NCBI RefSeq assembly: GCF_001513745.1
Contig: NZ_CP013380.1
Coordinates: 1,054,001-1,118,000 of the forward strand
From: Burkholderia humptydooensis
GTDB lineage: Bacteria; Pseudomonadota; Gammaproteobacteria; Burkholderiales; Burkholderiaceae
Length of the DNA stretch: 64,000 nt
Reading direction: 5' to 3'
A program made the translations under genes and the position numbers. Shown piece after piece: positions 28,409 to 39,134 of this stretch. Position 1 is the first letter of the stretch. Every line of letters starts with the position of its first letter. The notes below the pieces were generated by a model, which did not search any database, was not told the DNA's origin, and worked only from the letters and a program-made list of their open reading frames with translations.

Positions 28409-29119
28409 ATGCAGCATCAGTCGTTGGCAGTTCATACCGGTTCGGGTTCCGCGCCGAAGCGCGGGTTCGCGCGCACGCTGCGCGCCGCGCTCGCGGGCGC
28501 CGCGCTCGCGCTCGTCGCGTCGCGCGCATTCGCGAGCGGCACCGAGCAACTGAAGGCGTTCGTCGCGAAGGTTCACGCGGCGAGGGGCGACTTCACGCAG
28601 CAGATCGTCAAGGCGCCGTCGAAGGCGGCGAGCGGCGCGGTGCCGACCGTGAAGCCCACTGACAATTCGAGCGGCAGCTTCGTGTTCTCGCGGCCCGGCA
28701 AGTTCATCTGGACGTATCAGAAGCCGTACCAGCAGGTGCTGCAGGCCGACGGCGACAAGCTCTACGTGTACGACAAGGATCTGAACCAGGTCACCGAGCG
28801 CAAGCTCGCGGGCGCGCTCGGCGCGAGCCCCGCCGCGATCCTGTTCGGCAGCAACGATCTCGAGAAGAACTACACGCTGCGCGACGCGGGCGAGAAGGGC
28901 GGGATCGACTGGCTCGAAATGGTGCCGAAGGCGCAGGACACGCAGTTCCAGCGGATCGGCATCGGCTTCAGGAACGGCATGCTCGCCGCGATGGAGTTGC
29001 ATGACGTGTTCGGCAACGTGACGCTGCTCACGTTCACGAACATTCAGACGAATCCGCCGCTCAAGGCCGATCAGTTCAGGTTCGTCGTGCCGAAGGGCGC
29101 GGACGTCGTTACCGGCTGA
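28409..29119 (+). CDS. lolA: Outer-membrane lipoprotein carrier protein LolA
   Basis: 236 residues, about 30 longer than E. coli LolA because of an extended N-region. The signal peptide ends near 43 (SRAFA). The mature part has [34 protein letters not shown] and [21 protein letters not shown], the LolA signature, and ends in the family motif [16 protein letters not shown]. Carries lipoproteins across the periplasm from LolCDE to LolB. Starts 57 bp after ftsK. Confidence 0.93.
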   Translation: MQHQSLAVHTGSGSAPKRGFARTLRAALAGAALALVASRAFASGTEQLKAFVAKVHAARGDFTQQIVKAPSKAASGAVPTVKPTDNSSGSFVFSRPGKFIWTYQKPYQQVLQADGDKLYVYDKDLNQVTERKLAGALGASPAAILFGSNDLEKNYTLRDAGEKGGIDWLEMVPKAQDTQFQRIGIGFRNGMLAAMELHDVFGNVTLLTFTNIQTNPPLKADQFRFVVPKGADVVTG

Positions 29120-29146
29120 GCGCGGCGGCCGCATCGATTCGCGACC

Positions 29147-29180
29147 GGGCCCGCCAGCGATGGCGGGCCCGATTCGTTTC
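29147..29180 (+). terminator. Probable terminator after lolA
   Basis: Perfect 10-bp stem GGGCCCGCCA/TGGCGGGCCC with a GCGA loop, followed by a T-rich but interrupted tail (GATTCGTTTC). Confidence 0.6.
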
Positions 29181-29317
29181 TTCGGCGCGGCGCCGCCTCG
29201 AGAGCCGGCAGTCGCGCCGCTGTCCGGCGCGCCGTGGCGTTGCGCCGCGCGGCTGTCATAATGTCCGGTCCGGCGGCGCATGCGTGCCGCCATCGTTTTT
29301 CGTGGGAGCCAAGGTCC

Positions 29318-30628
29318 ATGTCCGACCTGTTTGCAGTCGAACCGCGCCGGCCGCTCGCCGAGGCGCTGCGCCCGAAGACGCTCGCCGACGTGATCGGGCA
29401 GACGCATCTTCTCGGCGAAGGCAAGCCGCTCAAGCTCGCGTTCGAATCGGGCAAGCCGCATTCGATGATCCTCTGGGGGCCGCCCGGCGTCGGCAAGACG
29501 ACGCTCGCGCGCCTGACCGCGCTCGCGTTCGATTGCGAGTTCATTGCGCTTTCGGCGGTGCTGGGCGGCGTGAAGGACATCCGCGAGGCGATGGAGCAGG
29601 CGCGCGATACGCTGAACCGCACCGGCCGCCACACGATCCTGTTCGTCGACGAAATCCACCGCTTCAACAAGGCGCAGCAGGACGCGCTGCTGCCGTTCGT
29701 CGAATCGGGGCTTGTCACGTTCATCGGCGCCACCACCGAGAATCCGAGCTTCGAGGTGAATTCGGCGCTGCTGTCGCGCGCGCAGGTGTACGTGCTGAAG
29801 TCGCTCGCGGAAGACGAGTTGCGCCAGTTGCTCAAGCGCGCGCAGGACACGGCGCTCGACGGGCTCGCGTTCGACGGCAAGGCGGTCGACACGCTCGTCG
29901 GCTACGCGGACGGCGACGCGCGGCGTTTTCTGAATCTGCTCGAGCAGGCGCAGACGGCGGCGACGTCCGCGGGCGTGACGACGATCGACGCGGCGTTCGT
30001 CGAGAGCGCGATGACGATGAACGCGCGCCGCTTCGACAAGGGCGGCGACAATTTCTACGACCAGATCTCCGCGCTGCACAAGTCGGTGCGCGGCTCGAGC
30101 CCGGACGGCGCGCTGTATTGGCTGTGCCGGATGCTCGACGGCGGCGCGGACCCGAAATACCTCGCGCGGCGCGTCGTGCGCATGGCGTGGGAAGACATCG
30201 GCCTGGCCGATCCGCGCGCGATGCAGATCGCGAACGATGCGGCGCAGACCTACGAGCGGCTCGGCTCGCCGGAAGGCGAGCTCGCGCTCGCGCAGGCGGT
30301 GCTCTACCTCGCGTGCGCGGCGAAGAGCAACGCCGGCTACAACGCGTACAACGAGGCGATGGCGTTCGTGCGGCAGGACAAGTCGCGCGAGGTGCCGGTG
30401 CATCTGCGCAACGCGCCGACGAAGCTGATGAAGGAGCTCGGCTACGGCCACGCGTACCGCTACGCGCACGACGAGCCGAACGCATACGCGGCGGGCGAGA
30501 CATACTTGCCGGACGGCATGCGCGAGCCGCGCTGGTACAAGCCGGTGCCGCGCGGGCTCGAGACGAAGATCGCCGACAAGCTCGCCTGGCTGCGCGAGCT
30601 CGACCGCGAAGCGGGCAAGAAGGACTAG
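29318..30628 (+). CDS. rarA: Replication-associated recombination protein A
   Basis: 436 residues (MgsA/RarA, AAA+ clamp-loader-like). Starts MSDLFAVEPRRPLAEALRPK, the family N-terminus, which decides the ATG at 29318 over upstream frames. Walker A GPPGVGKTT (54-62), Walker B FVDEIHRF, sensor 1 GATTENPSF, and the C-terminal tetramerisation region with KSNAGYNAYNEA. Acts at stalled replication forks with SSB. Follows lolA in the conserved ftsK-lolA-rarA-serS order. Confidence 0.95.
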   Translation: MSDLFAVEPRRPLAEALRPKTLADVIGQTHLLGEGKPLKLAFESGKPHSMILWGPPGVGKTTLARLTALAFDCEFIALSAVLGGVKDIREAMEQARDTLNRTGRHTILFVDEIHRFNKAQQDALLPFVESGLVTFIGATTENPSFEVNSALLSRAQVYVLKSLAEDELRQLLKRAQDTALDGLAFDGKAVDTLVGYADGDARRFLNLLEQAQTAATSAGVTTIDAAFVESAMTMNARRFDKGGDNFYDQISALHKSVRGSSPDGALYWLCRMLDGGADPKYLARRVVRMAWEDIGLADPRAMQIANDAAQTYERLGSPEGELALAQAVLYLACAAKSNAGYNAYNEAMAFVRQDKSREVPVHLRNAPTKLMKELGYGHAYRYAHDEPNAYAAGETYLPDGMREPRWYKPVPRGLETKIADKLAWLRELDREAGKKD

Positions 30629-30668
30629 CGAAGCCGGCGCGGGCGGCGGCGGTCGTCCGTCGGCTGCT

Positions 30669-30935
30669 TCAGCGTTTGCGCGCCGGCTGCTTCTTCCAGT
30701 AGTCGAACGGCTCCTGATGGCAGTCGATGTCGAGTTCGGCGACGCGCGTGTGCAGGCTCGACTGCGCGTCGGCGATCGCGAGGTTGTAGATCGCCGGGCC
30801 GATTTCCTCGACGAAGAAATTCAGCAGCGCGCCGGCCTGGATATTGCCGATCGGCTCCTCCAGGTTTTCGGTGAAATAGCGTTGCAGCGACGCGATTGCG
30901 CGATCGCGCACGTCCTTGTCCAATTCGATGGCCAT
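30669..30935 (-). CDS. DUF2164 family protein
   Basis: 88 residues. IELDKDVRDRAIASLQRYF, GNIQAGALLNFFVEEIGPAIYN and DIDCHQEPFDYWK match the DUF2164 family of small conserved proteins of unknown function found in proteobacteria and firmicutes. The ATG at 30933-30935 has a GGAG site upstream. Oriented against rarA and serS, so it is a single-gene unit. Confidence 0.85.
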   Translation of the reverse strand: MAIELDKDVRDRAIASLQRYFTENLEEPIGNIQAGALLNFFVEEIGPAIYNLAIADAQSSLHTRVAELDIDCHQEPFDYWKKQPARKR

Positions 30936-31056
30936 CGATTCTCCTGTGAAGCGGATGTGGACCGGCGCGCATGCCGGCAACGCGATACTGCCACGGACGC
31001 CCGGTTTGCGACACCGGCCGTTTAGCCGACGCCGTGGCGGACGCGCGGTGCGTTAG

Positions 31057-32394
<1,338 letters not shown>

Positions 32395-32436
32395 ACGGGC
32401 GTCCGAGCGGCTTCGAAAAGTTTTTGAAGAAAAAAC

Positions 32437-32466
32437 TTGGAAGTCCGCGAAGAGTTGTTCTATAAT
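32437..32466 (+). promoter_or_regulatory. Promoter of tRNA-Ser(CGA)
   Basis: TTGGAA (32437-32442), an 18-bp spacer and a perfect TATAAT (32461-32466) in an AT-rich patch, 38 nt before the mature tRNA end. Confidence 0.75.
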
Positions 32467-32504
32467 CTTCGCTTCGCCGGGCTGACCTGCCGGTGAGCGA
32501 AAAA

Positions 32505-32595
32505 GGAAAGGTGGCAGAGAGGTCGAATGCGCCGGACTCGAAATCCGGTATACGGTTATACCGTATCGTGGGTTCGAATCCCACCCTTTCCGCCA
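32505..32595 (+). tRNA. tRNA-Ser (anticodon CGA)
   Basis: 91 nt including an encoded CCA. Acceptor GGAAAGG/CCTTTCC with G discriminator, T-loop GGTTCGAATCC, a long serine-type variable arm (TACGG/CCGTA hairpin), and an anticodon loop with CGA at 32539-32541. Decodes UCG, a common serine codon at this GC content. Confidence 0.95.
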
Positions 32596-32605
32596 GATAC
32601 ACAGG

Positions 32606-32643
32606 AAACCCCCGCAACGCCAAAAGGCTTGCGGGGGTTTTTC
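32606..32643 (+). terminator. Terminator after tRNA-Ser(CGA)
   Basis: Stem AAACCCCCGCAA/TTGCGGGGGTTT followed by further T residues. Confidence 0.92.
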
Positions 32644-32821
32644 TATTGCGTCACGGGAATCGTGGCTGAGCGGCGCATCAACAATCCGTTCCGATCGGGC
32701 AATGTGGTTGCACGCCGTGAGCGGTCAACGTCGATGATGCGCTCGGCTTGTTCCGCGCGCCGCGCCAATCGGCGCCCTGGTGCCGTTCAGAGGCCAATGT
32801 GCCCGGTTTCTTGTCGCGCGC

Positions 32822-33100
32822 TCAGCCAAAACGCTTGTTTGCGGGAAGGAGCGTTTGCCCGCTATCCGTCACCTTGTCGTCGTAGATCACGATATTACTG
32901 GTGCTCAGCACATAGTACGGCGTCGCCGACCCGCCCAGCTGCACATAGATGACGTAGCCACGTAGGTCGGTGCGATTCCAGGAATCGCTGGCTCCGGGCG
33001 CCATCTTGAACGGCTTGGTGCTGGTGTCTACGTCCGTTTCCCAGTGATTGATCGACACTTCAACCGTGTTCGATGCGCTGTTTTTGACGCTTATCGCCAT
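32822..33100 (-). CDS. Orphan small protein, probably all-beta, function unknown
   Basis: 92 residues with a good ribosome-binding site (GAGGTG) before the ATG at 33098-33100. No signal peptide or membrane helix. Alternating polar/hydrophobic strands rich in Thr, Ser, Val and Tyr (VEVSINHWETDVD, RGYVIYVQLGG, PYYVLSTSNIVIYDDKV) suggest a small beta-sandwich, perhaps a lectin- or toxin-like fold. I cannot assign a family. It lies in the AT-rich patch next to tRNA-Ser, so horizontal acquisition is likely. Confidence 0.6.
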   Translation of the reverse strand: MAISVKNSASNTVEVSINHWETDVDTSTKPFKMAPGASDSWNRTDLRGYVIYVQLGGSATPYYVLSTSNIVIYDDKVTDSGQTLLPANKRFG

Positions 33101-34076
33101 GATTTCACCTCGGTCTATCAGTCTGTTTTAGCCGGATTCCCATAACGAAATTTCTCTTTCTGAAATTCGTTAAAGGATTGGGTCAATCGAAATGCGCGGG
33201 TAATGGCAGATCGACTGCAAACAATAATAAATTAATCGACCCGAGACTAAACGCCCAGATTTGGTAGGCATGCCGGCAATTGAAAAAGGGGTTGCGAAAT
33301 CGGACCGATGCCATTGCCGTTTATAGTTCGACTCAATGCCGGAATCTGAAAAATCGTCTCGAATCTTTGAAGTTTAAGACACGACGGAACGTTGACGTTC
33401 GTCGTCGGCATGTGTGCATGTCGAGCAGACACGAGAGCCGAGTGGAGATCGTCGTGCGTCGCCGGCGCATCGGGAGGGTGTTTCGGTAATCGTTGTCGGA
33501 CAGATATGCCTGCGCCAACGAGGCGGCGGCATATTGATCGGGGGGATCGATTATTGGGATGATTTGATCCTCGGATCGGCGTGAGATTTTTTCGGCGGTG
33601 CGGAGTGCGCCTCGATGAAGGTATTGGACGATGGGAGATGCGGGAGCGCCGTGACCGAAGCGAATGAATCGAGGTGCGCGGGTGGACACGTTCGACCGCT
33701 CGATCGATGTCGAAAGACGCGGCTCGGGCCGGGGCAAGACGGTAGCCGCCGCCGATGCGCGCACAGGTTTTCCCGACTCGCTCCGATCGAACGGACTGCA
33801 TAAGAACTGAACGGCGCGACCAATCGGAGCCATGCGCGCACGACGTGCGAGGCGAACGCGTCGACTGATCAAACCCATGACGTTGATGCCCGTTTTCGCG
33901 CGGCACGTCCCGTCGACCGACCGCCGCATATTGCTGCGCTGCCGCATAAGCGCGAAATTGCGCTCGATATCGCGTTTATCGACGACATTTCGCAGCCATT
34001 CAAAAATTACGATTTGACTCATGCCCCGCTTTCGGTTGAAGCTAACGGCTTGCTGTCCGAAGGGGGCTGTGCCTGC
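33101..34076. other. AT-rich gene-poor stretch beside tRNA-Ser
   Basis: 976 bp without a supported gene. By hand count 33121-33240 is about 39% GC, far below the surroundings. It contains an inverted repeat ACGAAATTTC...GAAATTCGT (33145-33170), which could be the operator or leader hairpin of the orphan gene. From about 33600 the GC content rises, but only overlapping chance frames are seen. Confidence 0.5.
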
Positions 34077-34586
34077 ATGAGTTCGACCTTGACTGTTCGT
34101 CGTATTGCCGCGGATCAGGGCGGCGTGTATCGCGAACTGCGCGCGGCCTCGCTGCGCGAGCCCTATGCGAGCGGCGAGACGCCGGAAGCCGAACTGGCCG
34201 TCGACGCCGCGCGAGCGGCCGCGATCGCGCAGCAGCGCGCGGCGTCCGATGAATCGACCACGTTCGTGCTGTACACCGAAGGCCATCCGGCCGGCATGAT
34301 CGGCGCGTATTTCGACAGTACGCCCGCGCGCCGCGCGTTCGTGAGCGAGCTGTGGGTCGCGCATGCGGTCCGTCATCTGCGCGGCGGCGTGCTGCTCGTC
34401 AACACGGCGCGCGCGTGGCTCGCCACACGCGGCGCCGGCGAGATCTACGCGTGGATCGCCGACCAGAACCGCAGCGCGATCCGTTTCTATGAGCACGTCG
34501 GTTTCGCCGACACCGGCGAGCGTGCGCCGATCACCCGCGTGCCGGGTGCGATGAAGTCGCTGTTCGTCTGGCGCGAGCACGCGTAA
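34077..34586 (+). CDS. GNAT-family N-acetyltransferase
   Basis: 169 residues from the ATG at 34077. GNAT order: strand 1 LTVRRIAADQGGVYRELRAASL, middle strands FVLYTEGHPAGMIGAYF, the acetyl-CoA region ELWVAHAVRHLRGGVLLVNTA (a variant of the usual R/QxxGxG/A loop), and the C-terminal NRSAIRFYEHVGFADTGER. Substrate unknown. Located 153 bp upstream of minC on the same strand but probably separate from the min operon. Confidence 0.85.
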   Translation: MSSTLTVRRIAADQGGVYRELRAASLREPYASGETPEAELAVDAARAAAIAQQRAASDESTTFVLYTEGHPAGMIGAYFDSTPARRAFVSELWVAHAVRHLRGGVLLVNTARAWLATRGAGEIYAWIADQNRSAIRFYEHVGFADTGERAPITRVPGAMKSLFVWREHA

Positions 34587-34739
34587 GCGGCGTGCGAACC
34601 GGTCCCGGACCTTCCTTGCCGCGCCCGGACGGGGTGCCGCGGGCAGGCTGGCCGCCGCGCGCGCATTCGGCGCGCCCGAAAATGATGGCCCCGGGCGCGG
34701 ACGCCTGTAAAATACGCAAAATTTTTTTGCAGAACGTCC

Positions 34740-35516
34740 ATGTCGCTTAAAAAATCGCCATTCTTCGAACTGCGCAGCGGCTCGGTCGACACGTTGCTGT
34801 TCATCGTGAAAACCGCCGACCTCGATGCGTTGCGCGCCGAGTTGGTCAAGCGTTTCGAAGCGACTCCCGAATTCTTTGCGGATGACGTCGTCGCGATCGA
34901 CGTGCGCCGGCTCGCGGATAACGAGCGCGTGCCGCTCGACGACATCCGCGGGATGCTGAGCGACGTGCGGATGCGCGCGATCGGCGTCGTCGCGCAACCG
35001 GGGCAGCACGCGTGGGCGGCGGGCGCGGGTCTGCCGCTGCTCGAGGCGCGCGACCGGCGCGCGCCGGCGCCGAAGGCGGAGGACGACGCGCCCGCGCAGC
35101 AGGCGGAGCCGCCCACGCCGGCCGGCGCCGACGCGGGCGAGCCGCCGGCCGTGTCCGCCGCGCCCGCTGTCGCGGCGCAGTCGGCGACGCTCGTCATCGA
35201 CAAGCCGCTGCGCTCAGGACAACAGATTTACGCGAAGGGAGATCTCGTGGTGCTCGGCCCGGTCAGTTACGGCGCCGAGGTCATCGCGGAAGGCAACATC
35301 CACATCTACGCGCCGTTGCGCGGCCGCGCGCTCGCGGGCGTGCACGGCAATCACGACGCGCGCATCTTCTGCACGTGTCTCGAACCGGAACTGATCTCGA
35401 TCGCGGGCATCTATCGGACCACCGAGAACCCGCTGCCGGCCGACGTGCTCGGCAAGTCGGTGCAGATCCGGCTGGAACAGGAAAAACTGATGATCGAACC
35501 GCTGCGTCTCACGTGA
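34740..35516 (+). CDS. minC: Septum site-determining protein MinC
   Basis: 258 residues. The N-terminal FtsZ-inhibiting domain (1-105) is joined by an Ala/Pro-rich linker (about 105-150) to the C-terminal beta-helix with [34 protein letters not shown] and [21 protein letters not shown], which binds MinD. Blocks FtsZ rings at the poles. First gene of minCDE. A TAAAAT -10-like box lies about 28 bp upstream. Confidence 0.95.
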   Translation: MSLKKSPFFELRSGSVDTLLFIVKTADLDALRAELVKRFEATPEFFADDVVAIDVRRLADNERVPLDDIRGMLSDVRMRAIGVVAQPGQHAWAAGAGLPLLEARDRRAPAPKAEDDAPAQQAEPPTPAGADAGEPPAVSAAPAVAAQSATLVIDKPLRSGQQIYAKGDLVVLGPVSYGAEVIAEGNIHIYAPLRGRALAGVHGNHDARIFCTCLEPELISIAGIYRTTENPLPADVLGKSVQIRLEQEKLMIEPLRLT

Positions 35517-35574
35517 TACGCGTGGCGCGACAAACGGGTCGGTCGGTCCTCATTGACGAACACAGGGTAGGTAA

Positions 35575-36390
35575 ATGGCAAAAATCATCGTGGTGACTTC
35601 GGGCAAGGGCGGCGTGGGCAAGACGACGACGAGCGCGAGCTTTGCTTCCGGTCTCGCGCTGCGCGGCCACAAGACGGCCGTGATCGATTTCGACGTCGGT
35701 TTGCGCAATCTCGACCTCATCATGGGCTGCGAGCGCCGCGTCGTGTACGACCTCGTCAACGTGATCCAGGGCGAAGCGAACCTGAACCAGGCGCTCATCA
35801 AGGACAAGAAGTGCGAGAACCTGTACATCCTGCCCGCGTCGCAGACGCGCGACAAGGAAGCGCTGACGCGCGAGGGCGTCGAGAAGGTCATCAATGACCT
35901 GATCGGGATGGACTTCGAATTCATCATCTGCGATTCGCCAGCGGGCATTGAGTCGGGCGCGCTGCACGCGATGTACTTCGCGGACGAGGCGCTCGTCGTG
36001 ACGAACCCGGAAGTGTCGTCGGTGCGCGATTCGGACCGCATCCTCGGCATCCTGTCGTCGAAGACGAAGCGCGCGTCGGAAGGCAAGGATCCGATCAAGG
36101 AGCACCTGCTCATCACCCGCTACAACCCGAAACGCGTGACCGAAGGCGAGATGCTGTCGCTCGACGACATCAGCGAGATCCTGCGCATCAAGCTGATCGG
36201 CGTCGTGCCGGAGTCCGAAGCGGTGCTGCACGCGTCCAACCAGGGCCTGCCCGCCGTCCACCTCGACGGCACCGACGTCGCGGAGGCGTACAAGGACATC
36301 GTGTCGCGCTTCCTCGGCGAGGACAAGCCGCTGCGTTTCACCGACTATCAGAAGCCGGGCCTGCTGCAGCGCCTCTTCGGCTCCAAGTAA
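35575..36390 (+). CDS. minD: Septum site-determining ATPase MinD
   Basis: 271 residues. Deviant Walker A SGKGGVGKTT (9-18), DFDVGLRNLDLIMGCERR, switch II ICDSPAGIESGAL, and a C-terminal amphipathic membrane-targeting helix (LLQRLFGSK). Recruits MinC to the membrane and is displaced by MinE. 58 bp after minC and 12 bp before minE. Confidence 0.97.
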   Translation: MAKIIVVTSGKGGVGKTTTSASFASGLALRGHKTAVIDFDVGLRNLDLIMGCERRVVYDLVNVIQGEANLNQALIKDKKCENLYILPASQTRDKEALTREGVEKVINDLIGMDFEFIICDSPAGIESGALHAMYFADEALVVTNPEVSSVRDSDRILGILSSKTKRASEGKDPIKEHLLITRYNPKRVTEGEMLSLDDISEILRIKLIGVVPESEAVLHASNQGLPAVHLDGTDVAEAYKDIVSRFLGEDKPLRFTDYQKPGLLQRLFGSK

Positions 36391-36402
36391 CGGAGGCGCG
36401 TC

Positions 36403-36657
36403 ATGTCGATTCTGTCGTTTCTGCTTGGTGAGAAAAAGAAATCCGCGGCCGTCGCGAAGGAGCGCCTGCAACTCATCATCGCGCACGAGCGCGTGGGCGG
36501 CCGGCCGCCCGCCGATTATCTGCCCGCGTTGCAAAAGGAACTCGTCGCGGTCATTTCGAAGTACGTGAAGATTTCGAACGATGACATCCGCGTGAGCCTC
36601 GAGCGCCAGGACGATCTGGAAGTGCTCGAAGTGAAGATCGAGATCCCGCAAGCCTGA
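36403..36657 (+). CDS. minE: Cell division topological specificity factor MinE
   Basis: 84 residues, normal size. The N-terminal MinD-binding/membrane part ([26 protein letters not shown]) is followed by the dimerisation domain ([22 protein letters not shown]). Drives MinCD oscillation. Last gene of the operon. Confidence 0.97.
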
Positions 36658-36674
36658 CGCGTTTCCCGTCTCAT

Positions 36675-36710
36675 CGCGCGCGGCGCGCCGCCGCCGCGCG
36701 CGTCTTTACT
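36675..36710 (+). terminator. Terminator of the min operon
   Basis: Stem CGCGCGCGGCG/CGCCGCGCGCG with a 6-nt loop and a T-rich tail (TCTTTACTT). Confidence 0.7.
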
Positions 36711-36822
36711 TCTCGTTGCACTTTCGGGCCGCCGGTAACGCAGCGCCTGTCCGCCGTTACGCTTTCCTGAGCATTGAATGGATACGCTCTCGTCGCGTGT
36801 TCAATCGTTCATGGAGGCCGTG

Positions 36823-37194
36823 ATGTCTTTCTCTCTTCATCGTGTCGTGCTGCCGTTCGCCGTCGCGGGCGCGGGCGTTTGCGCGCTCGCCGCGCCGCTT
36901 GTCGCGAGCGCCGACGAAATCGTCGTCGCGCAGGCGGCGCCCGTCGTCATCGAGCCGGCCGTGCGCGAAGTCGTCGTCGTCGCGCCGAGCGCGCCGCCAC
37001 CCGTGCGCCACGAGGTCGTGCCCGAGCCGCGTGTCGGCTACGTATGGGATCGCGGCCACTGGCGCTGGGATCACGACCGCTATGTGTGGATCGCCGGGCA
37101 TTGGGAAATCGAGCGCGTCGGCATGCACTGGGAGCCGGGGCACTGGTCGCAGCGCGGCCCGGGCTGGGTCTGGGTTCGCGGCCACTGGGCCTGA
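36823..37194 (+). CDS. Periplasmic protein with WxxGxW repeats
   Basis: 123 residues from the ATG at 36823. Signal peptide about 1-30 ending VASA. The C-terminal half holds four aromatic repeats of the YxWxxGHW type (YVWDRGHWRWD, YVWIAGHWEIE, MHWEPGHWSQ, WVWVRGHWA). This is the YXWXXGXW repeat family of envelope proteins, whose role is not established. It is followed after 13 bp by a tiny lipoprotein gene, and the two are probably co-transcribed. Confidence 0.8.
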   Translation: MSFSLHRVVLPFAVAGAGVCALAAPLVASADEIVVAQAAPVVIEPAVREVVVVAPSAPPPVRHEVVPEPRVGYVWDRGHWRWDHDRYVWIAGHWEIERVGMHWEPGHWSQRGPGWVWVRGHWA

Positions 37195-37207
37195 GGAGGG
37201 GCTAGCG

Positions 37208-37318
37208 ATGAAACGGACCCTGTTCGCCCTCGCGCTCGTCGCGCTGACGCTGGCCGGCTGCGTCGTCGTGCCGGCGCGGCCGGTGTATTACCGGCCGGCG
37301 CCTGTCGTCATCTATTGA
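37208..37318 (+). CDS. Very small lipoprotein
   Basis: 36 residues. MKRTLFALALVALTLAGC is a complete lipoprotein signal with lipobox LAGC, leaving an 18-residue mature peptide rich in Val, Pro and Tyr. A strong GGAGGGG ribosome-binding site precedes it. Reported with the upstream YXWXXGXW protein as a likely two-gene unit. Its end overlaps the convergent ClC gene by 7 bp. Confidence 0.75.
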   Translation: MKRTLFALALVALTLAGCVVVPARPVYYRPAPVVIY

Positions 37319-39009
37319 GCGGGACGATGCCGCGGCTCGCGATGCGCGGTGTCGCCCGACGGCGACGTCGAGCCGTCGGCGCGCGCATTCGGCTCGTCGG
37401 CCGCGCCGGGCGTCGATACCGAGCCCGCGTGGGGCGGCGAGGCCGCGCGTTCGGCATCGGCCGCGGTCATCGACGCGTCGTCGGCGCGCGCCGACGCATC
37501 CGCGCCGACATTGCCGTCGGCGGCGCTCGCATCGTTCGCCGCGTTTGCTTGCGCGTCGTCCGTCGCTTCGTCGCGCAGCGTGTCGAGCGGATCGGCGGGC
37601 GCCGATTCGGCGTCTTCCGGCATCCTGACCGCCGCGATGCCGGCGTGCGCGGGAGCGGGGGCGGGCGCAGCCGTCGAGCGCTTCGGCTGCGGCGGCTTCA
37701 AGTAGCGCTCGGCGAGCGTTTCGTAGAGCGGCGGCACGAACAGGCGCGATACGCGGCTTGCGATCAGCGCGGTCGCCATCAGCGAGATCACGAGCGCGTG
37801 GCCGTTGATCATCTCCATCACGATCACGAACGACGTGATCGGCGATTGCGTGACGGCCGCGAGATAGCCGACCATCGCGAGCGCGATCAGCATCGGCAGA
37901 TGCATGCCGCTGAACACGAAATGCAGCAGATTGCCGAAGCCCGCGCCGATCGACAGCGACGGCGCGAAGATCCCGCCCGGAATGCCGGGCAGATACGACG
38001 CGACCATCGAGATCATTTTCAGGAACGGATACAGGACGGACAGTTGTTCGCGGCCGTCGAGGAGCCCGCGCGCCTCCGCATAGCCGCTGCCGAACGTCGT
38101 GCCGCCGGACGCGACGCCGACGGCGGCGATCGCGAGGCCGCATGCCGCCGCGAACACGATTGGCCGCTCGCGGTAGAGCGTGAGCAGCCTTGCCGGCAGC
38201 CAGCGGCCGGTGTTCAGCAGCAGCCAGCCGAACAGCCCGCCTGCGACGCCCGTGACGAGCGCCGTCAGCAGCACGGCGGCCGCGAGCATTTTCGGAAAAT
38301 GCTGGCCGATCTCGATCGTGCCGAAGTACGTGTAGTTGCCGTTCAAGCCGAGCGCGATCACGCCGGCGATGATGATCGCGGTGATCAGCACGCCGCTCGC
38401 GCGCGCCGAAAAGCTGCGGCTCAATTCCTCGATCGCGAACACGACGCCCGCGAGCGGCGTGTTGAACGCCGCGGACAAGCCTGCCGCCGCGCCCGCGAGC
38501 ACGAGCTGGCGTTCAATCAGCGCGTTCGAGCGCGGGTAGAAGCGGCGCAGGTTGAACATCAGCGACGCGCCGATCTGCACGGTCGGCCCTTCGCGGCCGA
38601 TCGTGAAGCCGCCGACGATCCCGAGCAGCGAGATCAGGATCTTGCCGAACAGGATGCGCAGCGTCAGCAGCCGCGAGCCGAACGCGCTCGGCTGCGCGTG
38701 CAGCGTCGCAATCACCTGAGGAATCCCGCTACCCTCGGCGCCCCGGAAGAAGCGGCGCGTGAGCCACACGGACAGCGCGGCGAGCGCGGGCGTCAGCACG
38801 AACGGGAGCCACGGGCGGCCGCCCTCGAGCGAGCGGAACGCTTCGTAGCCCCAGTCGATGAGTCGCGCATATGTCACGGCCGTGAGACCGACCACGATCG
38901 CGCCGAGCCAGAACACGCCATATTGGCGCCAGATGCGCTGCGTGCGGCGGGTGAGGGTCGGGAACAGGCGAGGGCGTTGCATGGGCGTCGGCGCGTAAAA
39001 AGGTGACAT
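37312..39009 (-). CDS. ClC-family chloride channel/antiporter
   Basis: 565 residues. The membrane core (about 30-425) shows the three selectivity segments: GSGIP (93-97), GREGPT with the gating Glu140, and GIPGGIFAPSLSIGAGFG. The gating glutamate is typical of Cl-/H+ exchangers as well as channels. The C-terminal 130 residues are Ala/Asp-rich and look disordered rather than CBS domains. The start at 39009 (MSPFYAPT) is preferred; the upstream extension is basic and unconserved. Confidence 0.9.
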   Translation of the reverse strand: MSPFYAPTPMQRPRLFPTLTRRTQRIWRQYGVFWLGAIVVGLTAVTYARLIDWGYEAFRSLEGGRPWLPFVLTPALAALSVWLTRRFFRGAEGSGIPQVIATLHAQPSAFGSRLLTLRILFGKILISLLGIVGGFTIGREGPTVQIGASLMFNLRRFYPRSNALIERQLVLAGAAAGLSAAFNTPLAGVVFAIEELSRSFSARASGVLITAIIIAGVIALGLNGNYTYFGTIEIGQHFPKMLAAAVLLTALVTGVAGGLFGWLLLNTGRWLPARLLTLYRERPIVFAAACGLAIAAVGVASGGTTFGSGYAEARGLLDGREQLSVLYPFLKMISMVASYLPGIPGGIFAPSLSIGAGFGNLLHFVFSGMHLPMLIALAMVGYLAAVTQSPITSFVIVMEMINGHALVISLMATALIASRVSRLFVPPLYETLAERYLKPPQPKRSTAAPAPAPAHAGIAAVRMPEDAESAPADPLDTLRDEATDDAQANAANDASAADGNVGADASARADDASMTAADAERAASPPHAGSVSTPGAADEPNARADGSTSPSGDTAHREPRHRPAQ

Positions 39010-39134
39010 TATAATTGCGCGCTTAGCACGATATCGGCGTGGGGACAAATGTAAATTCTTCGCAATTTGTGCTGTTTGTGACGTTCTGTCTATTTAGAAT
39101 GCCCAACTAACGAGTTGGATACATCCATATAAAA

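Noticed and set aside
32596..34076. Second attachment-site copy of the tRNA-Ser 3' end
   Set aside because: I searched this stretch for the T-arm/acceptor sequence and did not find it, so no island boundary can be drawn.
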